Below are positions 26,091-34,142 of a DNA stretch of 64,000 nucleotides, in pieces (the first letter of the stretch is position 1; the number at the start of each line of letters is the position of its first letter). The DNA comes from RUG11241 sp964560085. Lineage in GTDB: Bacteria; Bacillota_I; Bacilli_A; RF39; UBA660. The stretch lies in NCBI GenBank assembly GCA_964560085.1, contig CAZLKF010000001.1, positions 62,001 to 126,000 on the forward strand, written 5' to 3'. The notes under the pieces are model-generated. The model did no database searches and was not told the origin of the DNA. It saw only the letters and a list, made by a program, of their open reading frames with translations. Both the position numbers and the translations under genes were made by a program.

Positions 26091-27395
26091 CTATTTAGCT
26101 TCCGTTAATAGTTTCTCATAAGCATCTTTTAAAACATATATTGCTTTACTACTCATAAATAGAATAACCGCATTTTTGTGCTTTAATAGTTTATCTATGT
26201 CGTCAATTGAAATATGTTCACAATTAGTTGTTTTATCCATAACGTCTTTGTATGTAACGTCATCATACCCTTCTTCTGCTCGATCAGTATAAATGTCCGT
26301 TATATATGCTTTATCAGCAAGATTTAAAGCTTCAGCAAATTCTTCAGCAAAAACTTTTGCTCTTGATAATGTATGAATCATTAACACAGCAACAATTTCT
26401 TTATCAGGATATTTTTGACGAGCTCCTTTAATTGTTACCTTGACTTCAGTTGGATGATGAGCGTAATCATCAATTGTAACAATGTCACCGATTACATTTT
26501 CCTTAAATCGACGTTTTGCTCCTTCAAATGTACGAAGATACTTAGCAACTTCTTTAGCATCGATTCTTTCATAATAGCAAACGCCAATAACAGCTAAAGA
26601 ATTAAGTAACATGTGTTTTCCATATAAAGGAAGATCAAAATGACCATAATAATTATCTTCGATAAAAGCGTCAAAACTTGTTCCTTCATTATGATATTCA
26701 ACGTTTCTAGCTTGAATATCATTATCATCATCCAATCCATAAAAGAAAATTGGTGGTGTTACTTCTAAAGAATGGGTATATGGATCATCACCACAGGCAA
26801 TAATCATTTTTTCAGCCTTATTCGCGTAAGTTTGATAGGCATCAATAACATCAGATATATCTTTATAATAATCCATGTGATCAAGTTCAATATTAGTAAT
26901 AATTGCATAATATGGCGTATATGCTAAAAAGTGTCTTTGCCACTCACAAGCTTCTAAAGCAAAATAATTATTTTCCTTATTAGCATAACCAGTACCATCA
27001 CCAATCAAATAATTACAGCCGGTAATATTTTTTAACACATGAGCAAGCATTGATGTAGTCGTAGTTTTACCATGACAACCAGCAACTGTAATTGTTTCAA
27101 ACTTTTCAGTTAATTTGGCAATCATTTCTTGATACGAATAGATTTTCAAACCCAATTCTGTTGCTCTAACAACTTCTTCATGAGTATCTTTGAAGGCATT
27201 GCCTTTAACAATTATCATATCTTCTTTAATGTTATCAGCACTAAATGGCAAGATAGTAATACCCGCCTTTCTGACTTCATCCTCAGTAAATAAATGTTCT
27301 TCTATATCACTTCCCTGTACTTCAAAACCTAAGCCTTTAATGATTAAAGCAAGAGAAGCCATGCCTGACCCTTTTATTCCAATAAAATGATACAC
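26091..27395 (-). CDS. murC: UDP-N-acetylmuramate--L-alanine ligase
   Basis: A Mur ligase that adds L-alanine to UDP-MurNAc with ATP, the first step of the peptidoglycan stem peptide. YHFIGIKGSGMASLALI begins the UDP-binding domain, AGCHGKTTTTSML is the ATP loop, and DDYAHHPTEV marks the central site. I choose the GTG at 27395: AGGAG lies eight bases before it and the product then starts YHFIGIKGSGM as in the family; an ATG at 27422 would add nine residues and bury the ribosome binding site. At 434 residues it is a normal length. It stands apart from murE, 5 kb away. Confidence 0.95.
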   Translation of the reverse strand: MYHFIGIKGSGMASLALIIKGLGFEVQGSDIEEHLFTEDEVRKAGITILPFSADNIKEDMIIVKGNAFKDTHEEVVRATELGLKIYSYQEMIAKLTEKFETITVAGCHGKTTTTSMLAHVLKNITGCNYLIGDGTGYANKENNYFALEACEWQRHFLAYTPYYAIITNIELDHMDYYKDISDVIDAYQTYANKAEKMIIACGDDPYTHSLEVTPPIFFYGLDDDNDIQARNVEYHNEGTSFDAFIEDNYYGHFDLPLYGKHMLLNSLAVIGVCYYERIDAKEVAKYLRTFEGAKRRFKENVIGDIVTIDDYAHHPTEVKVTIKGARQKYPDKEIVAVLMIHTLSRAKVFAEEFAEALNLADKAYITDIYTDRAEEGYDDVTYKDVMDKTTNCEHISIDDIDKLLKHKNAVILFMSSKAIYVLKDAYEKLLTEAK

Positions 27396-27481
27396 TATAT
27401 CATCTCCTATTTCTACATTCATTATACAATATTTAATTTTATGTGTGCAAGAGATTAGCTATAAAATTTAAAAATACTTTT

Positions 27482-27507
27482 AAAAAACAGAAGTTTTTTA
27501 TTCTTCT
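27482..27507 (-). terminator. possible terminator after xseB
   Basis: AGAAG and CTTCT form a short stem with a 9-base loop, followed on the minus strand by six T. The stop of xseB lies in the loop. Short stem, so moderate certainty. Confidence 0.5.
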
Positions 27508-27713
27508 ATTTTAAAATCCTCTGTTTGATTATTTTCTAAAACAATTTTACTAATCTGCTCTTCAACATTTTTTAATTGTTCATCACATTCTTTTACAAGT
27601 TTCATAGCTTTCGTATATTTTTCAATTGAAACTTCCAAATCAATGTCGCCTTTTTCTAATTCTTCAACGATTGTTTCTAATTCCTTCATTTTGTCTTCAA
27701 ATTTTTTTTCCAT
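27498..27713 (-). CDS. xseB: exodeoxyribonuclease VII small subunit
   Basis: A 71-residue helical protein, the small subunit of exonuclease VII, several copies of which bind each XseA subunit. KMKELETIVEELEKGDIDLEVSIEKYTKAMKLVKECDEQL is the full family signature, and the length is normal. An AAAGGAG ribosome binding site precedes the ATG, which abuts the xseA stop (no gap), so the two subunits are made together. Confidence 0.95.
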   Translation of the reverse strand: MEKKFEDKMKELETIVEELEKGDIDLEVSIEKYTKAMKLVKECDEQLKNVEEQISKIVLENNQTEDFKIEE

Positions 27714-28985
27714 TTAATTCTCCTTTAATTCATTAATATGTACAGAGATAATTCCATCAATAAGTTTAATATTCAATTGTTCATTGATTTTTACATCTTT
27801 TATACTCTTTACAATTGAATCATTCTTATATGTTAAACTATATCCTCTTTTTAAGATTGATAATGGATTTAGTAATTCAAGTTTTGTTATTATCTTGTCC
27901 ATATTCAAAATCTTTTTATTATATAATTCTTGAGGATGCATCAAAATATAGTTAGTTTTTATATGATTAATATTTAACTTATAATTCGCGATTTTATAAT
28001 TAATCAAAGATTTCATTTTCTCTAACATTGTATCAATCAATTGCTTTTTATTTTCATACATAATTATCGGATTGTTTAAAATATAATTATTTCTAATATT
28101 TTCTAAAGCAATTTTTTCCATATTTAATTTGTTATAAGCTGCTTCATGTAGACGAATACGCAGATGATTTATTTTTTGTAAAATGTCCACTACATTAGGA
28201 ACTGCCATTTCCGCTGCACCTGTTGGGGTTGGAGCACGCAAATCAGCAACAAAATCAGCAATTGTAAAATCAACTTCATGGCCAACTGCACTTATAATTG
28301 GTGTTTTTGCTTCATATATTGCCCGAGCCACTATTTCTTCGTTAAAAGCCCATAAGTCTTCAATTGAACCACCACCGCGACCTAAAATAATTAAATCAAG
28401 ATCAAATTTATCAGCCTGTGATATCTTCTTGACAATATCTGGTGCTGCATCCTTTCCTTGAACTAATGCCGGGAAAAGATAAGTTTCACACAAAGGGAAT
28501 CGTCTTTTAATCGTTGATAAAATGTCACGAATAGCTGCTCCTGTTGCCGCTGTAATAATACCGATTCTTTTAGGAATCTTAGGAATGCTTAATTTATGGC
28601 TCTGATCAAACAAGCCTTCCTTTGATAATTTGGCTTTTAATTGCTCAAAGGCAATATAAAGATTACCAATTCCATCTTCTAACATATCATCAACATAAAT
28701 TTGATAAGCTCCTGTTGCCTCATAAATACTAATGCGTCCAGTTACTAAAATATTCATGCCATCGCTTGGCTTGAATACTAACCTTTTTGCATTAGTTGCA
28801 AACATAATTGCATTGATTTTACTTGTATCATCTTTTAAGGAAAAATAAAGATGCCCGGTTGTATGAACCTTTAAATTAGATATTTCGCCTTTTAAGAAAA
28901 CCTGTTTTAAATTATCATCACTATCAAATTTATACTTTAAATACTTTGTTAATGCTGTAATTGTTAGATATTTTTCATTATTCAT
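27714..28985 (-). CDS. xseA: exodeoxyribonuclease VII large subunit
   Basis: A 423-residue catalytic subunit that degrades single-stranded DNA to short oligonucleotides. An N-terminal OB-fold (VFLKGEISNLKVHTTGHLYFSLKD) precedes the catalytic domain with GIITAATGAAIRDIL, LFPALVQGKDA, LILGRGGGSIEDLWAFNEE and ISAVGHEVDFTIADFVADLRAPTPTGAAE, all conserved, and the C-terminal coiled-coil arm that carries XseB. It overlaps the end of nusB by 8 bases, a common Firmicutes order. Confidence 0.97.
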   Translation of the reverse strand: MNNEKYLTITALTKYLKYKFDSDDNLKQVFLKGEISNLKVHTTGHLYFSLKDDTSKINAIMFATNAKRLVFKPSDGMNILVTGRISIYEATGAYQIYVDDMLEDGIGNLYIAFEQLKAKLSKEGLFDQSHKLSIPKIPKRIGIITAATGAAIRDILSTIKRRFPLCETYLFPALVQGKDAAPDIVKKISQADKFDLDLIILGRGGGSIEDLWAFNEEIVARAIYEAKTPIISAVGHEVDFTIADFVADLRAPTPTGAAEMAVPNVVDILQKINHLRIRLHEAAYNKLNMEKIALENIRNNYILNNPIIMYENKKQLIDTMLEKMKSLINYKIANYKLNINHIKTNYILMHPQELYNKKILNMDKIITKLELLNPLSILKRGYSLTYKNDSIVKSIKDVKINEQLNIKLIDGIISVHINELKEN

Positions 28986-29394
28986 GAGTTTCTTTTTCCT
29001 CGTGATATATCTTATCTAAGACACTATTAATCATTCCTTTAATAGCATCATCACTATACAATTTTGCAAGTTCTACAGCTTCATTAATAACCACTATATC
29101 AGGCGTATTTGTATACATAAGTTCATATATCGCGATTCTTAAAATTGCTTGATCAGTATTACCTAAACGATCAAGACTCCAGTTATTTAAGTATTTGTTA
29201 GCAATTGCATCAATGTCGTTGCGATTAGTAATAACCCCATAAACAACTTCTTTAACAAAATCATTATCGATTTCTAAAATGTTCTTTATTAAATCATTGA
29301 CATCATAAGTGATTTTATTATTTTCACAAATGCTTATTTGATATAAAATTGTCATTATTTTTTTTCTGAGTTCGCTTCTATTTAATTGTTCCAT
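28978..29394 (-). CDS. nusB: transcription antitermination factor NusB
   Basis: A 138-residue all-helical protein that, with NusE (S10), binds boxA of rRNA leaders to prevent premature termination. The start RSELRKKIMTILYQI and the C-terminal LGNTDQAILRIAIYELMYTNTPDIVVINEAVELAKLYSDD are diagnostic. Length is normal. GGAGG lies six bases before the ATG. It is followed by xseA and xseB in one operon. Confidence 0.96.
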   Translation of the reverse strand: MEQLNRSELRKKIMTILYQISICENNKITYDVNDLIKNILEIDNDFVKEVVYGVITNRNDIDAIANKYLNNWSLDRLGNTDQAILRIAIYELMYTNTPDIVVINEAVELAKLYSDDAIKGMINSVLDKIYHEEKETHE

Positions 29395-29402
29395 AAATCC
29401 TC

Positions 29403-30614
29403 CTAAAAATTAAACATAATCCATTCTGGTTTAAAAATCATTAATATTGCTATTATAAGCATAATAATGCCACCAATCAAATGGGAATATTTTGTATATT
29501 TTGTTGAAATACCAGTTATTTTAAACGTAAACATGGCAATTGTAAAGATAATTAAATCATCTATCATGAAAAATAAGATATAAATCAAAATATAGATTAT
29601 TCTTGCTAATGATGTAACATCATTCATGGCAAGAATTTGAGTAAAAATTAAAGGTAAGCCAGCTGAGCAAGCCAGTTCAATTACATTAACTGATATAGCT
29701 AAAGCAATAATGCCAAAGATTGCTAATAAAAATGCAAACTTTTTCTTACTTTCACTTAATTCTTCTAATGTAACTATTCTTTTAATTTTTGTTATTATTT
29801 TTTTTCTTGAATTACTAGTTGTAACTGTGCAACCATCATCTTTTTTAAGACTTTTAAAATAGCTCCTTAAATTTATGGCTGCTGCTATTAAAGCAAAAAC
29901 AGCAATAACAATTTGTAATGCTCTAATTGTTGTAAATTGAACAACAAGGTTTAACCAAGCAAGCATAATAAGTAAATAAACGGCTGCCGAAGAAATGATG
30001 AATGTTAAACCTAAAATCCACATTTTTTTGCGGTCTTTCATTCCTATTAGCATACTAAGTAAAAAAATTAAAACCCACATAGCACATGGATTAAAGCCAT
30101 CAACAAAACCAATTATTACAGATATTATCGGCAACGAGACATTTTTTAAATCAACTTTACCAAAAATACCCAAATCAACTGGTTTTATATCTTCGTCACT
30201 TGGCTTTTCAATGCCACCACACGACTCCGTTAATCCTAAATAAGCTCCAACCGCATCACAATAATCATTTTCATTATAATACTTTATTCTTTCTTCGATC
30301 TGAGCTTTATTAATAAAATTAAAACCTGTATATGTGTATTCACCTATAACAGTAAATGGTACTTCATTTTTATCATTTTTCAGAAGATTGCGTACTTTCG
30401 TAAGCAATTCTTGATTTTTAGCATTGTGACTTACTTCATATTTTAAAACATTAATATCATATTTTTTTTCTAATTCTTCCAAATATTCAATTTCTTGTTT
30501 GCAATGAATACAGTCTTCATTATGAAATAAATAAACATTAACAGTTTTAGCATTAACATCAGTTATAAATAATATATAAACCAAGAAAAAAAGCAATGTT
30601 TTTAAATATTTCAT
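29403..30614 (-). CDS. DsbD/CcdA-like membrane thiol transporter with N-terminal redox domain
   Basis: A 403-residue protein. A signal sequence (1-22) is followed by an extracellular glutaredoxin-like domain with HNEDCIHCKQEIEYL (CxxC), then six or more membrane helices from about 165 that match the DsbD/CcdA core: GFVDGFNPCAMWVL holds the first active cysteine and ELACSAGLPLIFTQIL the second. Such proteins pass electrons from cytoplasmic thioredoxin to extracellular thiol proteins. The thioredoxin-like gene directly upstream overlaps by 4 bases and likely supplies the electrons. Many cysteine-rich surface proteins in this window could be its clients. Confidence 0.9.
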   Translation of the reverse strand: MKYLKTLLFFLVYILFITDVNAKTVNVYLFHNEDCIHCKQEIEYLEELEKKYDINVLKYEVSHNAKNQELLTKVRNLLKNDKNEVPFTVIGEYTYTGFNFINKAQIEERIKYYNENDYCDAVGAYLGLTESCGGIEKPSDEDIKPVDLGIFGKVDLKNVSLPIISVIIGFVDGFNPCAMWVLIFLLSMLIGMKDRKKMWILGLTFIISSAAVYLLIMLAWLNLVVQFTTIRALQIVIAVFALIAAAINLRSYFKSLKKDDGCTVTTSNSRKKIITKIKRIVTLEELSESKKKFAFLLAIFGIIALAISVNVIELACSAGLPLIFTQILAMNDVTSLARIIYILIYILFFMIDDLIIFTIAMFTFKITGISTKYTKYSHLIGGIIMLIIAILMIFKPEWIMFNF

Positions 30615-30871
30615 ACAAACTCCTTTATAATATCAACAATATAATTTTCTTTCTTTTCACCGCAAATACGCGTCAATTCATTAGAATTATCATCATATAG
30701 AATCACAACTGGTAAAATATTACCTACATTTAAAGGTAATACTTTATCCTCATCAAAATCATAATCATATTCAATTGAATCTAAATTATAATCAGCGACT
30801 ATTTTATCGTAAATCGGGCGCATTATAATACATGATGGGCACCAAATAGCACTAATTCGTATAATTTTCAT
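30611..30871 (-). CDS. small thioredoxin-like protein
   Basis: An 86-residue thioredoxin-fold protein with the active site WCPSC in ISAIWCPSCIIMRPIYDKI. The cis-proline region is NILPVVILYDD. There is no signal peptide, so it acts in the cytoplasm. It is shorter than standard thioredoxin (about 105) and its CPSC dipeptide differs from the usual CGPC, implying a different redox potential. Its stop overlaps the start of the DsbD/CcdA-like gene, so it is probably the dedicated electron donor. Confidence 0.88.
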   Translation of the reverse strand: MKIIRISAIWCPSCIIMRPIYDKIVADYNLDSIEYDYDFDEDKVLPLNVGNILPVVILYDDNSNELTRICGEKKENYIVDIIKEFV

Positions 30872-30879
30872 ATATCCAC

Positions 30880-31476
30880 CTACTTTATAATAATTCCTAG
30901 CAATTTTGCTAAAGCTAATGCTTGTTCAGAATTGACAGTCAAACCATTAAGAGAAAAAGTGTCAATGAATAAGCCATTAATTGAACAAGTGCTAAGGTCA
31001 ATCAATTGCATATTTGTTTGACTTATTTCTGCTTCATCTAAATTACAATTATCAAATACAACTTTACTAAATGCTGTTTCACCAATACCAAGTTTTAACA
31101 TTTTATTATTACTAAATTCGACTTCTTTTAACGAAGCATTATAAAAACTATTATATGTATTATCACAATTACTCATTCTTACTTTTTTAAATGTTGCTTC
31201 ATCAAAATTGCAACCAACTAATTTATTTTCTTTAAATTGAGTTCTAACAAATGAGCAATTTAAAAATTTACTATTGGATAAATCATTTTCTTCAAAAATG
31301 CAGTCAAAAAAGAAACAATTTGTAAAAATACAATTATTAGCAACTACTTTATGAAAATAGCAATTGTTGAATTCAACATTTCGAAATTCATCAATATCAT
31401 AAAATGTATTAAATTCATAATTGTTCATTCTTTCATCTAATAAATCCGCTTCAAATAATCCTAAACTACGATTCAT
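30880..31476 (-). CDS. pentapeptide-repeat protein
   Basis: A 198-residue protein with repeats of the A(D/N)LxX type from about residue 30 to 165 (for example NNCIFTNCFFFDCIFEEN and SNSKFLNCSFVRTQFKEN), which fold as a right-handed quadrilateral beta helix. The ending LNGLTVNSEQALALAKLLGI is shared by Qnr/MfpA-like pentapeptide proteins of Gram-positive bacteria. Some relatives protect DNA gyrase by mimicking DNA; nothing here proves that role. It overlaps the cysteine desulfurase stop by 4 bases. Confidence 0.9.
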   Translation of the reverse strand: MNRSLGLFEADLLDERMNNYEFNTFYDIDEFRNVEFNNCYFHKVVANNCIFTNCFFFDCIFEENDLSNSKFLNCSFVRTQFKENKLVGCNFDEATFKKVRMSNCDNTYNSFYNASLKEVEFSNNKMLKLGIGETAFSKVVFDNCNLDEAEISQTNMQLIDLSTCSINGLFIDTFSLNGLTVNSEQALALAKLLGIIIK

Positions 31477-32594
31477 TTTAACATCAAATTCCTTTGCTCA
31501 ATCAACAATTTATCAACAAAAATGTCAATTTCTTCCCTTGTTGTTAAATGCGATAAACTAATTCTTATGCTAGAACTAGCTTTTGCTTCATCACCTGTAA
31601 ATGCTAAAACTGATGCTGATATACCGGCTCCGCTTGAACAAGCTGTCTGCGTTGATATGTATATATTATCTTGCTCTAAAGCATGTTGCATCGTTTCTGG
31701 TTTTAGACCTAAAACACTTATATTCAAAATATGAGGAATAGTATGTTCATTGTTGTTGATGCTAATATTTGAAATATTCATCAATTTTGAAATTAAATAT
31801 TTGTTTAAGTCTGATACATAGTTATATTTTGTTTCAAAATTCTCATAAATCAATCTCAATGCTTTCGCGAATGATGCTATTAAAGCTGGAGCAGGAGTTC
31901 CACTACGATATTTAGTTGTGCTTTTACCGCCATGAATTAAAGGTATTAAATCGATATTGCTTTTTTTTAGTAAAATACCTACTCCTTTAATACCATAAAT
32001 CTTATGAGCCGAAGCTGAAATCAAGTCAACATCATGGTAATTGATTTTAATTTTACCAATCGCTTGGGTAGCATCAACATGAAAAATAGTATTTTTGTAA
32101 TTTTTCAATAATTTGGCAATTTCTTCAATTGGTTGTCTAATTCCTATTTCACTATTAACAGCTCCAATGGAAACTAGAATTGTTTCTTCTGTTAAAAGTT
32201 CTGCCAAATTATTTAAATCAACTAAACCAAATTCATCAGTTTTAACAAAATCCACTTTGAATCCTTCTTTTTGCAAATAATTTAAAGGGGCAATTATTGA
32301 AGAATGCTCAAAACTTGTTGTAACAATATGTTTCCCACGATTCTGATATCTTAAAGCAATTCCCTTAATTGCCATATTATTAGATTCACTTGATCCTGAT
32401 GTATATATTACTTCATGATCAACTTCAAGAATTTTTTGAATTTGCTCAGTTGAACTATCAATTATTTTTTTGCTTTCAAGGCCTAATTTATGTAAAGAAT
32501 TGGGATTTCCTATAAAATCATTAGAAACTTTCACAAATGTATCTAATACTTCTTTATTAACTGGCGTTGTTGCTGAATAATCTAAATAAATCAT
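31473..32594 (-). CDS. cysteine desulfurase (IscS/NifS family)
   Basis: A 373-residue pyridoxal-phosphate enzyme that takes sulfur from cysteine for tRNA thiolation or iron-sulfur clusters. YLDYSATTPVN at the start, EHSSIIAP, FHVDATQAIGK, the lysine motif SASAHKIYGIKGVG and the loop TACSSGAGISASVL with the catalytic cysteine place it in class V aminotransferases of the NifS/IscS type. Length is normal. No iscU, sufU or mnmA neighbour is visible in the window. A TATAAT box preceded by TG lies 16 bases upstream. Confidence 0.93.
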   Translation of the reverse strand: MIYLDYSATTPVNKEVLDTFVKVSNDFIGNPNSLHKLGLESKKIIDSSTEQIQKILEVDHEVIYTSGSSESNNMAIKGIALRYQNRGKHIVTTSFEHSSIIAPLNYLQKEGFKVDFVKTDEFGLVDLNNLAELLTEETILVSIGAVNSEIGIRQPIEEIAKLLKNYKNTIFHVDATQAIGKIKINYHDVDLISASAHKIYGIKGVGILLKKSNIDLIPLIHGGKSTTKYRSGTPAPALIASFAKALRLIYENFETKYNYVSDLNKYLISKLMNISNISINNNEHTIPHILNISVLGLKPETMQHALEQDNIYISTQTACSSGAGISASVLAFTGDEAKASSSIRISLSHLTTREEIDIFVDKLLIEQRNLMLK

Positions 32595-32640
32595 TTTATC
32601 ACCTGTAACAATTATACATTAATTGTTAAACAAAATAAAG

Positions 32641-32680
32641 AAAAAAGATAATATCTTTATTCAAATTTCAATTATCTTTT
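32641..32680 (-). terminator. probable terminator after murE
   Basis: AAAAGATAAT and ATTATCTTTT are 18 bases apart and can pair; the minus strand then ends in a T run. The murE stop (32679) lies at the base of the stem. Confidence 0.55.
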
Positions 32681-34064
32681 AGTTCTGTTTAACTTTTAAC
32701 TCAGCAATCGTTTTTTTTACTTCTTCCATATCATCAAAATGAATTGTATGATCTCCTAAATTCAAATAATCTTCATGTCCTTTGCCTAAGATAAGAAGAG
32801 CATCATCTTTTGTTAATAATCTTATGCCTGCTTCGATTGCTTTTTTGCGATCTAATATCACTTCATAATTATTAGTGGTTATTCCTGATACCAAATCACC
32901 GACAATTTGGTTAATGTCTTCTTGATTCAAATTACTTGTTGTAATTATTGTTCTTTTCGCATAAGTTGTCGCGATTTTGGCCATACCCGGTCTTTTAGTG
33001 CGATCACGGCTGCCAACCATACCAAAAACAATATATATATTTCCTTTGATAATTTGTTTTACCGTATCAAGTATTTTTTCAAAGCCATCTGGCGTATGAG
33101 CATAATCAACAATTATTAAATTGTCATTATAATTTACTGTTTCCATTCGCCCTTTACCATTTGTTAATCTCGGAGTAATTTCCCCTATTTCATTTAATGA
33201 AAAACCTAAATCGCGTAAAATCATAATAACTGGTAAAACATTATAAATATTATATTCACCAATTAACGGCATTTCAAATTCATGAATATCATCAATTGCT
33301 TTTATTTTAAAACTTGTGCCATCAAGCGAAAATTTATAATCAATAAGTTGATAATCACATTTATTTTTACCATATGTCATATTTTTGTTATCAGCTAGCA
33401 AAAAGTAAGAGGCATATGCATCATCAATATTAACTATAGCTTTACCAGTATTTTTGATATTTTTAAAAATTAGTTGTTTAGTTAAAGCATAATTCTCCAT
33501 TGTTTTATGAAAATCCAAATGATCATGAGTCAGATTAGTAAATACTGCATAATCATAAAAAATTGTTTCAAGACGATGTTGAGCTATTCCTTGGCTTGAA
33601 GCTTCAAGCATAAAAAATTCATCGCCTTCATTATAAGAAGTAACAATTGCTTCATAGATTTCACAAATATCTGGAGTTGTATTGTCAGTTTTTGCTAAAC
33701 GACCTTGTGAACAAAATAAACCAAGAGTACCTAAATAAGCACATTTTTTACCTAACATATTTAAAGCTTGATACATTAAATAAGCCATTGTTGTTTTGCC
33801 ATTTGTTCCTGTTACAACAATTATTTTCATTTTTTCAAAACATTCTTTATAAGTTTCTTCTAAATATTTATCTAAATAAGCTCTTGTATCGGGTACTTTT
33901 ATAGTTTGAACACTATATTCTCCTTCACTAACAACAACTTTAGTAGCGCCAGCTTTAATGGCATTTTCAATATATTTATGTCCATCCGAATCAATTGTTT
34001 TGATGGCTACAAAAGTGTCACCTGGTTTTATTTTTCTTGAATCTGTTTTTATATTAAATTCCAT
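32679..34064 (-). CDS. murE: Mur ligase MurE (UDP-MurNAc-tripeptide synthetase)
   Basis: A 461-residue ligase that adds the third stem-peptide residue to UDP-MurNAc-L-Ala-D-Glu. DSRKIKPGDTFVAI marks the UDP-binding domain, VTGTNGKTTMAYLMYQAL the ATP loop, and VDYAHTPDGFEKIL the C-terminal part. Enzymes adding meso-diaminopimelate carry DNPR; the corresponding place here reads TSNLNQED, so a different third residue such as lysine or ornithine is likely. I take the ATG at 34064, with AGAGAGG upstream and TGTTATAAT 27 bases before it, over a frame to 34103. Confidence 0.93.
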   Translation of the reverse strand: MEFNIKTDSRKIKPGDTFVAIKTIDSDGHKYIENAIKAGATKVVVSEGEYSVQTIKVPDTRAYLDKYLEETYKECFEKMKIIVVTGTNGKTTMAYLMYQALNMLGKKCAYLGTLGLFCSQGRLAKTDNTTPDICEIYEAIVTSYNEGDEFFMLEASSQGIAQHRLETIFYDYAVFTNLTHDHLDFHKTMENYALTKQLIFKNIKNTGKAIVNIDDAYASYFLLADNKNMTYGKNKCDYQLIDYKFSLDGTSFKIKAIDDIHEFEMPLIGEYNIYNVLPVIMILRDLGFSLNEIGEITPRLTNGKGRMETVNYNDNLIIVDYAHTPDGFEKILDTVKQIIKGNIYIVFGMVGSRDRTKRPGMAKIATTYAKRTIITTSNLNQEDINQIVGDLVSGITTNNYEVILDRKKAIEAGIRLLTKDDALLILGKGHEDYLNLGDHTIHFDDMEEVKKTIAELKVKQN

Positions 34065-34091
34065 ATTATACCTCTCTATCACTATAAGTAT

Positions 34092-34100
34092 ATTATAACA
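34092..34100 (-). promoter_or_regulatory. extended -10 promoter for murE
   Basis: TGTTATAAT on the minus strand, 27 bases before the ATG at 34064; the leader holds AGAGAGG. No strong -35 box. Confidence 0.6.
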
Positions 34101-34119
34101 CAATATTTATAATGCAATG

Positions 34120-34142
34120 AAAAAAGCTAATTAAATATTAGC
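34120..34142 (-). terminator. terminator after the autolysin gene
   Basis: GCTAAT and ATTAGC pair around a 5-base loop with a T tail on the minus strand. The stop codon at 34131 is in the loop. Confidence 0.75.
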
